The notes beneath the pieces are model-generated. The model searched no databases and was not told where the DNA came from. It worked only from the letters and a program-made list of their open reading frames with translations. DNA of 64,000 nt, taken from assembly GCF_009796285.1 (NCBI RefSeq), contig NZ_CP047020.1, positions 9,238,001-9,302,000 of the forward strand, read 5' to 3'. Source of the stretch: Streptomyces broussonetiae. Lineage in GTDB: Bacteria; Actinomycetota; Actinomycetes; Streptomycetales; Streptomycetaceae. Every line of letters starts with the position of its first letter. The stretch's first letter is position 1. This document shows, one piece after another, positions 35,038 through 43,411 of the stretch. The translations under genes and the position numbers were made by a program.

Positions 35038-35062
35038 AATGGTCAATGATTCTTGACCATTA
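35038..35062. promoter_or_regulatory. Operator candidate upstream of the ArsR/MFS operon
   Basis: AATGGTCAA (35038-35046) and TTGACCATT (35054-35062) form a perfect 9-bp inverted repeat around a 7-base centre (TGATTCT). It lies immediately upstream of the regulator's start codon and fits a dimeric winged-helix repressor. Confidence 0.6.
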
Positions 35063-35253
35063 GGCAAGGGGCTTTCTCGAGGACTTCCAGAATCACGGCT
35101 TTGAGCGCGTGCCCTTCGGCCGCAACCTCGCCCGGGGCATGCCGTACCGGCACGACTCCCTGAAGAACCTGGTCGACGAGGCCGCTGCCCGCGCGTCCGT
35201 GAGCGAGGTGGTGGGCGACCGAGTACGTGCTGGGGAACCACAGTTCACGGTGA

Positions 35254-35790
35254 GTGCGTCACGGGATCGTGACGACTTCTCGGACGATCTTGCGAACCGC
35301 GAACGCTGACGACGTGGACGGGATCACCGACCTGCACACTCTGGCCCGCACTGCGTACTACCAGGCAGGTGGACTGTCGGACGTGCAGCTCGCTTCCCTC
35401 GACGCGCTCTCCAGCCGGAGGCAAGGCTGGATGCGCGCTGTCCAATCCGATGACCGGACTGTGTTGTGCGCGGAACGAGAGGGCGAGCTGGTGGGCATCT
35501 TGGCGATGGGCCCTCCCTGCGAAGCAGATCTCGATGCCGCATCCGTGGGCCGGCTCTACCAGATTCACGTCCGCCCCGGCCTTTGGGGACAGGGCATCGG
35601 CAGCCACCTGCACGCGGCGTTCGTGCAGTTCCTTCGCAACACGTCACTGGCCACGGGAGTACTGGAAGCATGGGAGCGCAACAGCCGGGCTCAAGCCTTC
35701 TACGCCCGGCACGGATGGCAGCCGGACGGACACCATCGGCCTGGTCCAGGTAACGCGAGCTACGTTCGCAGGCGCCTCGGTCGCCGGTGA
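35254..35790 (+). CDS. GNAT family N-acetyltransferase
   Basis: A 178-residue acetyltransferase. TILRTANADDVDGITDLHTL begins the domain. AASVGRLYQIHVRPGLWGQG with IGSHLHAAFVQF (about 95-125) is the acetyl-CoA motif A, with the W-G-Q-G-I-G loop, and NSRAQAFYARHGWQPDG is motif B. The start is uncertain between GTG 35254 and GTG 35269, neither with a good ribosome site. Upstream 35063-35253 holds an open but unrecognised frame (VPFGRNLARGMPYRHDSLKN) that I do not call. Confidence 0.8.
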   Translation: MRHGIVTTSRTILRTANADDVDGITDLHTLARTAYYQAGGLSDVQLASLDALSSRRQGWMRAVQSDDRTVLCAEREGELVGILAMGPPCEADLDAASVGRLYQIHVRPGLWGQGIGSHLHAAFVQFLRNTSLATGVLEAWERNSRAQAFYARHGWQPDGHHRPGPGNASYVRRRLGRR

Positions 35791-35971
35791 TCCGGTCGCC
35801 GTCCCCCGCTGTGTCTTGGCGCTGTGTCACCGTGACGGCAGGATCGGGCACCGGGGATCGAGGGACTGCCGAGTGGGCCAGCCGGTTCAGCCGGTCTCGG
35901 TCCGGTCTCGGTCCGGCCTTGGTTCCGTGGTTGTCCTGTTCTGTCGTGCTGGGTGCGTCGGGGCGGGCGCC

Positions 35972-36448
35972 TCACATTTTCTGGGCGCCGGCTTTGATGG
36001 CTTCCCGGATGCGGAAGTATGTGCCGCAGCGGCAGACGTTGCGGATGGTGTCGAGGTCGGCGTCGGTGATTTCACGGCCTTCTTCTGTGGTCTTGCGGAC
36101 CAGGGCGACGGCGGCCATGATCTGGCCTGGCTGACAGTAGCCGCACTGGGCCACGTCCTGTTCGAGCCAGGCCTGCTGCATGGGATGCAGGTCCGCGCCC
36201 ACGGTGGCCGGCAGGCCTTCGATCGTGGTGATCTCGTCGTCCGGACTGATGTTTTTGACGGGGATCGAGCAGGGGTTGACGGCCTTGCCGTTGAGGTGGC
36301 TGGTGCATGCTTTGCAGACGTTGATGCCGCAGCCGTACTTGGGGCCGGTGACGCCCAGAATGTCGCGCAGTACCCACAGCAGCCGTACGTCGTCGTCGAC
36401 GTCGACGGTGACCTGTTTGCCGTTGAGGCGGAATGTGTGTTCGGGCAC
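35972..36448 (-). CDS. (2Fe-2S)-binding subunit of a molybdenum hydroxylase
   Basis: A 158-residue small subunit. KYGCGINVCKACTSHLNG (about 37-54) carries the plant-ferredoxin-type cluster cysteines, and CGYCQPGQIM (about 98-107) with CRCGTYFRI (about 136) holds the second cluster. This two-cluster protein passes electrons from the molybdopterin subunit. GTG 36446-36448 follows AAGGA by 5 bases, 25 bases after the large-subunit stop, so both are one operon. There is no FAD subunit gene, as in isoquinoline 1-oxidoreductase-type enzymes, which pass electrons to the respiratory chain. Confidence 0.9.
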   Translation of the reverse strand: MPEHTFRLNGKQVTVDVDDDVRLLWVLRDILGVTGPKYGCGINVCKACTSHLNGKAVNPCSIPVKNISPDDEITTIEGLPATVGADLHPMQQAWLEQDVAQCGYCQPGQIMAAVALVRKTTEEGREITDADLDTIRNVCRCGTYFRIREAIKAGAQKM

Positions 36449-36473
36449 GGGGTTCCTTGTGTCGGGGGGTGTG

Positions 36474-38786
36474 TCAGTAGGCGTGGTCCAGGCCGTCGGT
36501 CGGTGACTGTGGGACGGGCGGGACGGTCGGTTTGGGAGTGAAGGAGAGGGTGCCGTGGTTGATCGGGAAGCTGGTGGGCAGGGTGCCGGTGGCGCGGCCG
36601 TAGGCGCAGGCGACCGCGGCCATCGACGCGGCGACGCCCAGTTCACCGGCGCCCCCGGGCTCTGCGGTGGTGGCCGGCATGACGATGATCTCCAGCTCGG
36701 GCGGGGTGTTCCACTGCCGGGTGTAGAAGTAGTTGTCCCAGCTGGCCTCGAGGAAGTAGCCGTCGCGCAGGTGCAGGCTGGAGGTCAGCGTCTGGGCGAT
36801 GCCGTCCATGAGGCAGCCCATCATCTGTGCTTCCAGACCAAGGGGGTTGACGGCGAGGCCGACGTCCACGGCCAGGACGGCCTTGGTGACGCGGGGGCCG
36901 GCCACGCCGTCGCGGACGGGACGGTTGACGGTCTCGGGCCGACAGTCGATCTCCGCCAGCACCGCGCTGACGGAGTGGTACTCGCTGTGCAGGGCGATGC
37001 CCTGTGCGGTGCCGGCCGGCATTGCCCGGCCCCAGTTGCCGGCATCGGCGACTTTGTCGAGCACGGCACGGGCACGGTCGTCGTGCAGGAAGTCGTGCCG
37101 GAACCGGTAGGGGTCCTTGCCCGTCTTCGCGGCGAGCCGGTCGACCATGAGTTCCCGGGCGCAGGTGACGTCGGGGGAGTAGACGTTGCGCATGCTGCCG
37201 GTGTTGAAGCCCGTGCCGGTCTCGTTCAGCAGCCGGGTGCTGAGACCGAACTCGTAGGGCATGGACTGGGAGAGCTGGAAGAACGTCTCCGAGAACCCGA
37301 GGTCACCGACGGGGAGTTTGGCTGCCAGCGCGGTCAGGGCCTCGCCCAGTCCGTGGCTGAAGTCAGTGGAGATGCTGGTGTGTTGCTGCTTGTAGCCGAG
37401 TACCGTGCTGCCGAGGTAGTCGATGCGTACACGCGAGGTGGCCATGGGGTGGGCCCGCCCCTGGCGGCAGTCGTCGGCGCGGTGCCACATGAGCTTGACC
37501 GGTTTACCCATCGCCCGGGAGGCCTGCGCCGCCTCCAGCGCGGCGTCGAAGAAGAGCTTGCGGCCAAAGGACCCGCCGCCTTCGGTGACGTGCACGGTGA
37601 CCGCCGACTCGGGAAGCCTCAGCGCGGCGGCGATGGTCTGCTTCGCGACGATCGGTGACTTGAGGGACGCCCAGATCTCCGCGCGGTCCGAACGCACGTC
37701 GGCCACAGCGCAGTTGGTCTCCAGCGCGCTGTTGCCGCGGAAATGGAACGTGAACTTCTCTTCCACGTACGGGGTGAGCGGCGAGAGCCCGAGGGGTGGT
37801 TCGGCCGCCTTCAGGTCCGCCAGCACGGAATCGTCCGACCGGCCTTCGGCGGTACCGGGCAGCCAGTGGACGTCCAGAGCGCGCACGGCGTCGATGCACT
37901 GGCCGAAGGTCTGCGCCCGCACGGCCACCCCGGTGGGGATCACGGCGACGTCGGTGACGCCCGCCATGGCGCGGACCTCGTCCGCATTGGCCACCGATCC
38001 GACGTGGCCGTTGATCGTGGGCGGGCGGCACACCATGGTCGGCCTGGCGTCCGGTACGTCGAGGTCCATCGCGAACTTCTTGCGTCCGGTGACCGCCGCC
38101 AGCGCGTCGAGACGGCCGCGCGGTGTGCCGATGACGGTGAACTTGTCCCGGGCTTTGAGTTCCACCGGGACCTGCTGTGTCGTTGTGCTCGCGGCTTTCT
38201 CGGCGAGTGCGCTGATGCCGATGCTCCGGCCCGCGGGGTCGGTGACGGCACCGGCCTTCAGTGTGAGATCGCTGACTGCCGCGCCGAGTTCGGTGGCGGC
38301 GGCTTGCAGCAGCCGACCCCGGGCGACCGCGGCGGCGACCCGGACCGGCCGGTAGGTGGAGACGGTCGTGTTCGACGCGCCGGTGAGCTGGTTGAACAGC
38401 AGTTCCGGCCGGGCGTCGGCCAGCTGCACGCGTATCCGCTCCAGCGGTACGTCCAGCTCCTCGGCGATCAGCATGGCCGTCGAAGTGGTGATCCCCTGGC
38501 CGACCTCGGCCCGCGGCAGCGCGAACGACACGGTGCCGTCGGTGTGGACCTCGACCGTGATCAGGTTCGAGGTCGGCAGCGCCGCCGCGGTCAACACGTC
38601 GTTGAGGTCGAGCAGTTGGGTGGGTTCCGGTGAGGGGATACCGGCTTCGGCCGCCGGTGCCGTACCGAACTCGGCGGCGGCCACCAGAGTCGGTGCCGCC
38701 AGCACGTACCCCAGGAACCGTCTGCGTCCGACTCCATGCCTACCGGGTACTTGATCTTCAGGGGCCCAACGGTCAGCGCCGGTCAT
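36474..38786 (-). CDS. Molybdopterin-dependent hydroxylase large subunit, Tat-exported
   Basis: A 770-residue xanthine-dehydrogenase-family subunit of the isoquinoline 1-oxidoreductase beta / aldehyde oxidoreductase type. A twin-arginine signal lies near residue 21 (GRRRFLGYVLAAPTLVAAAE), so export in folded form is expected. ALPRAEVGQGITTSTAMLIA, VTEGGGSFGRKLFFDAALEA and the late EPGGAGELGVAASMAAVACA are cofactor-domain markers, the last holding the catalytic Glu. ATG 38784-38786 has GGAGG 9 bases upstream. It is first in the operon with the 2Fe-2S subunit. The substrate (aldehyde or N-heterocycle) is not determined. No maturation gene is nearby. Confidence 0.9.
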   Translation of the reverse strand: MTGADRWAPEDQVPGRHGVGRRRFLGYVLAAPTLVAAAEFGTAPAAEAGIPSPEPTQLLDLNDVLTAAALPTSNLITVEVHTDGTVSFALPRAEVGQGITTSTAMLIAEELDVPLERIRVQLADARPELLFNQLTGASNTTVSTYRPVRVAAAVARGRLLQAAATELGAAVSDLTLKAGAVTDPAGRSIGISALAEKAASTTTQQVPVELKARDKFTVIGTPRGRLDALAAVTGRKKFAMDLDVPDARPTMVCRPPTINGHVGSVANADEVRAMAGVTDVAVIPTGVAVRAQTFGQCIDAVRALDVHWLPGTAEGRSDDSVLADLKAAEPPLGLSPLTPYVEEKFTFHFRGNSALETNCAVADVRSDRAEIWASLKSPIVAKQTIAAALRLPESAVTVHVTEGGGSFGRKLFFDAALEAAQASRAMGKPVKLMWHRADDCRQGRAHPMATSRVRIDYLGSTVLGYKQQHTSISTDFSHGLGEALTALAAKLPVGDLGFSETFFQLSQSMPYEFGLSTRLLNETGTGFNTGSMRNVYSPDVTCARELMVDRLAAKTGKDPYRFRHDFLHDDRARAVLDKVADAGNWGRAMPAGTAQGIALHSEYHSVSAVLAEIDCRPETVNRPVRDGVAGPRVTKAVLAVDVGLAVNPLGLEAQMMGCLMDGIAQTLTSSLHLRDGYFLEASWDNYFYTRQWNTPPELEIIVMPATTAEPGGAGELGVAASMAAVACAYGRATGTLPTSFPINHGTLSFTPKPTVPPVPQSPTDGLDHAY

Positions 38787-38894
38787 GTACGCAAACCTCC
38801 GCTCTGCGCCGTCGCCGTCCACCTGGCCGCGCACCTGTGTCACCAGCCAACTCACTGGTTCTATCACGGTCTTGCCGGTTGCACACCGACCCAG

Positions 38895-38909
38895 CTGACC
38901 GAAAGTCAG
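38895..38909. promoter_or_regulatory. Small inverted repeat in the molybdenum hydroxylase upstream region
   Basis: CTGAC-CGAAA-GTCAG lies about 110 bases upstream of the large-subunit start. It is short, so it is only a weak operator candidate. Confidence 0.25.
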
Positions 38910-39012
38910 GATTCTTTGTGCGGGGCCAAGTGCGCGCGGGAAGGCCCATGGCCGTGGCCCCTCACGCCCCTCTACGGCCCCCGCCCCCTCACGCCGGAAC
39001 GCGAGCGGTGGT

Positions 39013-39421
39013 TCAGCCGAGGACCGCGGTGGCTTCGACCTCGACGAGATGGTCGGGGACGTCGAGTGCGGCAACGCCCAGCAGTGCGGCCGGCGGGACC
39101 GGAGTGCCCCCCGGCTTCGCTGCTGCCCGGGCGATCCCCTCCAGGAGCGGGGACATTTTGTCGGGGGTCCAGTCGACAACGTAAATGGTCAGTATCGCCA
39201 CGTCGTCGAAGCCGCCGCCGGCTTCGGCGAGGGCGGTGTTGATGTTGAGGTAGCACTGTTCGACCTGGGCGGTCAGGTCGTGTCTTGCCGACCGTGACCT
39301 CCTCGGTGTCCCAGGCGACCTGCCCGGCGATGAAGACCAGTCTCGATCCCGAGGCGATCGACATCGGCCGGTGGGCATCGATCCTGGGCAGTCCGGTCGG
39401 GTTCACGAGAGTGACGGCCAT
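39013..39421 (-). pseudogene. RidA family protein, frameshifted
   Basis: ATG 39421 (behind AAGGAGG, 8 bases) opens VTLVNPTGLPRIDAHRPMSI with FIAGQVAWDTEEVTVGK. One frame over, it continues from about 39287 as HDLTAQVEQCYLNINTALAE, AILTIYVVDWTPDKMSPLL and VPDHLVEVEATAVLG to a stop at 39013. Joined, this is a complete RidA protein of about 135 residues (reactive enamine deaminase family). One extra or missing base in GGCAAGACACGACC explains the break. It is the second broken RidA gene in the window. Confidence 0.7.
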
Positions 39422-39624
39422 TCTGTCCGCCTCCTTGCTAGACCCAGCACGGTCTCCGGCCGGCGCAACAGCGCGATGGCGATCCTGGGCCGGGCGATGA
39501 GCAGACGGCGCGCCGTCCTGGTCATGGGATCCGCCACCGCGCGACAACCCGCTCCCGCGAGCCGGTCGGACCTCCGCCCACCTCTCACACCCGGAACCGC
39601 CGCAGCAGCCCCGGCAGATGACGT

Positions 39625-40035
39625 CTAGGAGAAAATGCCGTCCCCAGCCGGAAGGTGAACAGCCACGTCATAGTTGGCAATCCGCCCCGCCAGCGCTCTC
39701 GGGCTCACGCCATGAACGTTGTCCCGGTCAGGGTCGGCTCCGTCTTCCAGAAGGAGCCGAATCGTCCCGCCTTCGCCCCGCGAACAGAACACCGCCCTCC
39801 ACAACGGCGTATTGCCATGACGGTCCACGACATCGACCGCTGCGCCCGCGGCCAACAGGACTTCGACGGCAGCGGGCACCTGCGCCTGAGCAGCAAAATG
39901 CAGCGGAGTCCAACCCTCGGCATCGACAGCCCCCGGGTCGGCGCCCCGGGCCAACAGCGCCCTCAGGCCGTCCACATCACCATCGCCAGCCGCGGAGTGC
40001 ACCGAGGCCCGCCCCAACCGATCCCGTTCCGTCAT
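39625..40035 (-). CDS. Ankyrin repeat protein
   Basis: A 136-residue protein made of about three and a half ankyrin repeats, for example GRASVHSAAGDGDVDGLRAL with GADPGAVDAEGWTPLHFAAQ and VDVVDRHGNTPLWRAVF. Such small proteins mediate protein contacts and are often companions of catalases, toxins or effectors elsewhere. ATG 40035 (MTERDRLGRA) is the family-like start; an in-frame ATG at 40044 behind AGGTG is possible. It lies alone, and no partner gene is evident. Confidence 0.85.
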   Translation of the reverse strand: MTERDRLGRASVHSAAGDGDVDGLRALLARGADPGAVDAEGWTPLHFAAQAQVPAAVEVLLAAGAAVDVVDRHGNTPLWRAVFCSRGEGGTIRLLLEDGADPDRDNVHGVSPRALAGRIANYDVAVHLPAGDGIFS

Positions 40036-40419
40036 GCTGACCATCTTCACCTGGCTTGACGAAAGAGATAGGGGCACCCCCCCCGGTACGGCCCGATGAG
40101 CCGACCGGCGAGCGCATGCAGCGAGTCCTGCCCCGCCTCATCCGCCCCGGCGACGCTGCGAGCAATCTCCACCAGCTGATGCGACACCGACCGCTCCAGC
40201 ACCCGCACAAGCGCCCGACGCACAGTACCGATCGGAGGCTCCGGCACCTGAACCGTCCCCAGCTGCACGGGCCATGCCGGCCTCGGCGAACCACGCCGGC
40301 ACGGCCAGCGGCCCTCGCGGCCCTGCCGGAAGATGCCGAGCCGGCGCCGCCGCGCTCTCCACCACCGGATCGACCGCGTCCACCACCGGCCCTCGGCCAC
40401 GCCCGAGCCCCCGCGGCCG
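40036..40419. other. Unassigned stretch between ankyrin and ATP-grasp genes
   Basis: On the reverse strand a segment reads VSHQLVEIARSVAGADEAGQ and DSLHALAGRLIGPYRGG, which has helix-like composition, but I find no family and no convincing start. The forward strand upstream of the ATP-grasp gene is proline/arginine-rich noise. Confidence 0.3.
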
Positions 40420-41085
40420 ATGCAGCGCCATCAACCCCGCCCGCCGCCGGCTCTCTCCAGCTGGCTCTTGGAGCCATCTGACGACTGGCTGGCCACACTG
40501 CCCTATGAGTACACCCGACGGCGCATCGCCATGGCGACCTTGGGCGAGGCGCGCCGGTTGTCCCGGCCGGCGTTCGTCAAGCCACCGAGTGACAAGAGCT
40601 TCCCGGCCGCCGTCTACGCCGACGGCGGTCGCCTGCCGACAGGGCCGGTGCTGTCACCGGACGTGCCGGTGCAGATCAGCGACGTGGTGACCTGGGCAGC
40701 GGAGTTTCGCCTGTACCTCCTGGACGGCGAGGTCCGCACGGGTTCGCAGTACGCCACCTTCGGCCGTCTCGAGCCCGAGCGGCTGGACGGGCACCGGTAC
40801 GAAGACGCTGTCCTGGAGTTCGCGGACGATCTCCTGGCCACGAGCGGCGGTGGCCTGCCCAGCGCGGTGGTGGTGGACATCGGACTCCTGGCCACACCCG
40901 AGCACGGTGCCGCCGACCAGTGGGCGGTGGTCGAGGCGAACATGGCGGGGTTCAGCAATTGCTATGCCGCAGATCCTGACCGGGTCCTGGACGTCGTCCT
41001 GCGCTCAGCCGGTCCGCGGACACAGATGGCCCAGCGAGACCGCCCGTTCTGCCACAACATCGAGGACGCTCACCCGGTCGGCTGA
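40420..41085 (+). pseudogene. ATP-grasp domain protein lacking its N-terminus
   Basis: From about 40455 the frame reads LLEPSDDWLATLPYEYTRRR, then TLGEARRLSRPAFVKPPSDK, EFRLYLLDGEVRTGSQYATF and WAVVEANMAGFSNCYAADPD, ending at TGA 41085. This is the actinobacterial single-domain ATP-grasp (DUF4343-type) family, with FVKP (ATP-binding Lys) and the E-x-N metal site. Family members have about 60 more residues in front. Here that part is replaced by Pro/Arg-rich sequence, and ATG 40420 has no ribosome site. It is likely a 5'-truncated gene. Confidence 0.6.
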
Positions 41086-41365
41086 AATGCCGGCGTGATC
41101 ATTGGTTTCCGGCGCTCTGCCGGTCAGTGGCTCCTGTGCCGACTTCCTCGCGATTGTCCGTACTCCCTCCGGGGCCGGGCCTGCGCGGCGGCTTTGAGAA
41201 AGCGTACGGGAACGACGGTGTGTGGTCTCAGCACGAGCATCGCCGCCATCGGTCCTGAGGGGCGTTCAGGCTGGTTGGCAGAGTGAGCCGCCACGGAAGG
41301 GCCTCTGCCCGGCACGCTTCGCCGTCATGGCTCTTCGCCGGGGGCGGGGTGCGGATGAACGGGGC

Positions 41366-42235
41366 TCAGTCGCTGTCCTGGGCGTGGTGGTAGAGCTTGG
41401 CGATGTCGTCGTCGAAGTACGCGGCGTAGGAGACGTCGTCCTGGGCGCCGCCGCCCTCGTGGCCGCCCAGGACGCCGATGACCGTGCCGGTGTGGTTCTT
41501 GGGGTCGTAGTCGGCGAGCCAGGGGCTGCCACTGGTCCCGTCCTCGAGGTCGGTGCACTGGATGCGCAGCTGGGTGTCGCTGAACTTCGTGGTGCGGTTC
41601 TGGCACGAGATCGGGGTGGCACGGCTGCTGGGATAGCCGGTGATCTTGACCTTGTTGTCGAAGCCGCGGTTTATGCCGAGGGTGTTGCCGCCCAGGACGT
41701 CCTGGATGTTCCTGCCGTCCTTCTGGTCCAGGACGAGGAAGGCGACGTCGAGGTTCTCGTCCTGCGATGTGGCCCAGCGGTCGTCGACGACCACCCTGCT
41801 GACCTTCCACAGGCCGGCGGGTTCGTCGCCGTTGCGGTAGCCGGGGGCGAAGACCAGGTCGTTCCGCGGCTGTCCGGAGTCGGCGTCGAAGGCGCAGTGG
41901 GCGGCGGTGATCAGCATGTTCCGGCCCGGACTCTGCACCACGCTCGCCGTGCAGAAGTGGGCGCCCTGGTCGTCCTTCTCGAAGACTGCGCCGATCCGGG
42001 CGTTCTCCTCGGTCTTGCGAGGGGTGTACGCGTTGCCGTCCTTGGCCGGGGCCGTCGCGGAGAAGTCCTGGTCCTGGGCCTGCGAGGGTTGACCCGGCAA
42101 GCCGGACTTGCCGAAACCGCTGCGCCCGCCGCTTTTGGCCGTAGGGGTTTCCTCCACGACGTCGCCCGCCACTGCGGCTGCCCCGACGATGACCAGTGTC
42201 AGGGGCAGGATGGAATTCCTGATCAGCGAGCGCAC
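41366..42235 (-). CDS. Secreted trypsin-like serine peptidase
   Basis: A 289-residue exported protease. It has an N-terminal signal/anchor (RSLIRNSILPLTLVIVGAAA) and a Ser/Gly/Lys-rich spacer to about residue 75. The S1-type catalytic triad is clear: His in MLITAAHCAFD (about 114), Asp in DENLDVAFLVLD (about 166) and Ser in EDGTSGSPWLADYD (about 238). Cysteines flank the His and Ser segments as in V8/trypsin relatives. The GTG start at 42233-42235 has no strong ribosome site. It stands alone, and its substrate is unknown. Confidence 0.88.
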   Translation of the reverse strand: MRSLIRNSILPLTLVIVGAAAVAGDVVEETPTAKSGGRSGFGKSGLPGQPSQAQDQDFSATAPAKDGNAYTPRKTEENARIGAVFEKDDQGAHFCTASVVQSPGRNMLITAAHCAFDADSGQPRNDLVFAPGYRNGDEPAGLWKVSRVVVDDRWATSQDENLDVAFLVLDQKDGRNIQDVLGGNTLGINRGFDNKVKITGYPSSRATPISCQNRTTKFSDTQLRIQCTDLEDGTSGSPWLADYDPKNHTGTVIGVLGGHEGGGAQDDVSYAAYFDDDIAKLYHHAQDSD

Positions 42236-42678
42236 AAGGTCATTATCGACGCGTGCCGGGAATTCGGCAGATGCTTCACCGGGAGGCTCCCGTCACAATC
42301 CATCCTCCGGACCGCCCATCGCCACCTCGGTCGAGCGTGCCAACCGCTGCGTCGTGCTCCTCACCTGCCGGCGAACACGGCGCCGACACCATCCGGGACG
42401 CCGTCCGCGTACGGGACGCCGTCCGCGTACGGGATACGCCATACGCAGTGCGGGATACGCCATACGCATCCGGTTCCTGCGGTACCCGGACACGCAGCGC
42501 TCCGGCGTCCAAGGCTGTGCCGGGCCGCGCCCCGGTAACCCGCGGGGAGCCCGGCGGGATGAACGGCCACGCCTGTGCCGGACTCAAGACATCTCCCCGG
42601 TGACACCAGCTCGGCCGGCGGCCGGTCGGGCGTGGTGGTGGGCACGCCTTCCCACGCCGGACCGCCGGACCGGAGTCC
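42236..42678. other. Gene-free stretch containing a degenerate tandem array
   Basis: No gene is supported between the protease start and the CobW-like gene stop. Its main content is the tandem array at 42394-42468. Confidence 0.5.
42394..42468. repeat. Two-type tandem repeat, about 18 bp per unit
   Basis: CGGGACGCCGTCCGCGTA occurs twice in a row (42394-42411, 42412-42429). It is followed by CGGGATACGCCATACGCA twice (42430-42447 and 42451-42468, with GTG between). All four units share CGGGA and a GCC centre, so they look like one family that diverged in pairs. Within each unit the arms are partly self-complementary. Confidence 0.75.
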
Positions 42679-43146
42679 TCAGGCGCCCGCCAGGAGTTCG
42701 GGATGCTCGTGCTGGCAGGTTTCGCCGGTGCCATGGGTGTCCCAGGCGGGGAACGGGTCCGCGCTCGGCAGACCCTCCTGGTCGGCCATGAGGCAGTCGG
42801 TCAGAGCCGCGCGCAGTGCGCCCGCGTGCAGGTGCTTGCCGATGAAGACCAGTTCCTGGCCGAAGCGTCCCTCGCGGGCGAGTCGGTCGACCTCCTGGAG
42901 CAGGTCGTCGCGCAGGGTGCAGCAGATGCAGCCGTTGGTCATCCCGACGAGGCGTTCCTCGGTGCGTGACAGGGCTGCCTCGCCGCCGCGGACCGGAGCG
43001 GCGTCGATGTTGACCTCGCTCATGTCGTTGACGATGACCGCCACGCGCAGTCCCTCGCGGTTGCCGAGGACGTGGTTGAGGGCGGTGGTCCTGCCGGCGC
43101 CGAGGAATCCGGGCAGGACGGTGACGGGCAGTCGGGTGGTGCGCAT
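42679..43146 (-). CDS. Internally deleted CobW/COG0523 GTPase-like zinc-handling protein
   Basis: A 155-residue protein made of the two ends of a CobW-type protein. Residues 1-95 contain VTVLPGFLGAGRTTALNHVL, where the Walker A lysine is replaced by arginine, and the metal motif NGCICCTLRDDLLQEVD. From about residue 96 the sequence jumps to the normal C-terminus (QELVFIGKHLHAGALRAALT, LPSADPFPAWDTHG). About 200 residues with the switch and guanine-specificity motifs are missing, in frame. Full relatives hand zinc to client proteins using GTP. This one can hardly hydrolyse GTP. It follows the L32 gene by 6 bases under a Zur box. Confidence 0.75.
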   Translation of the reverse strand: MRTTRLPVTVLPGFLGAGRTTALNHVLGNREGLRVAVIVNDMSEVNIDAAPVRGGEAALSRTEERLVGMTNGCICCTLRDDLLQEVDRLAREGRFGQELVFIGKHLHAGALRAALTDCLMADQEGLPSADPFPAWDTHGTGETCQHEHPELLAGA

Positions 43147-43152
43147 GAACGA

Positions 43153-43323
43153 TCAGTCCTCGGGGCGCAGGAGTCCGCGCTCGAAAGCCTTCGCCAGCCG
43201 CTGGGGCACCAGGTGCTGGACGCCGTCGACGCTGACCGGTACGAGCGTGGGCGTGGCCGCCTTCCACTGAGCGCGGCGGTGGCGGGTGTTGCTGCGGGAC
43301 ATCTTCCGCTTGGGAACGGCCAT
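43153..43323 (-). CDS. rpmF: 50S ribosomal protein L32, zinc-independent paralogue
   Basis: A 56-residue L32: AVPKRKMSRSNTRHRRAQWK at the N-terminus, then VDGVQHLVPQRLAKAFERG. The four zinc-ribbon cysteines of ordinary L32 are absent, so it is the C-minus form that replaces the zinc protein when zinc is scarce and frees its metal. AGGAGGA lies 4 bases before the ATG. The candidate Zur box is 53 bases upstream. The CobW-like gene follows in the same operon. Confidence 0.92.
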   Translation of the reverse strand: MAVPKRKMSRSNTRHRRAQWKAATPTLVPVSVDGVQHLVPQRLAKAFERGLLRPED

Positions 43324-43375
43324 GGATTCCTCCTGGATGGGGGTGAGTGCGGTGGCGGCACACAAACGCTACATA

Positions 43376-43398
43376 AAAATGGGTTCCATTACCATTTT
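43376..43398. promoter_or_regulatory. Candidate Zur box upstream of rpmF
   Basis: AAAATGG (43376-43382) and CCATTTT (43392-43398) form a perfect inverted repeat with a 9-base centre. It lies in a short AT-rich island between rpmF and zur. Actinobacterial Zur sites have the same overall shape (AT-rich arms with TGG/CCA or TGA/TCA cores). It would repress the L32/CobW-like operon when zinc is plentiful. Confidence 0.75.
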
Positions 43399-43411
43399 GG
43401 ATCCCTGTACA

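Noticed and set aside
35109..35309. Open frame VPFGRNLARGMPYRHDSLKN before the GNAT gene
   Set aside because: No start with a ribosome site and no recognisable family; probably a remnant or noise.
36555..37658. 367-codon plus-strand frame over the molybdenum hydroxylase
   Set aside because: Shadow of the large subunit; valine/glycine/aspartate-rich antisense composition.
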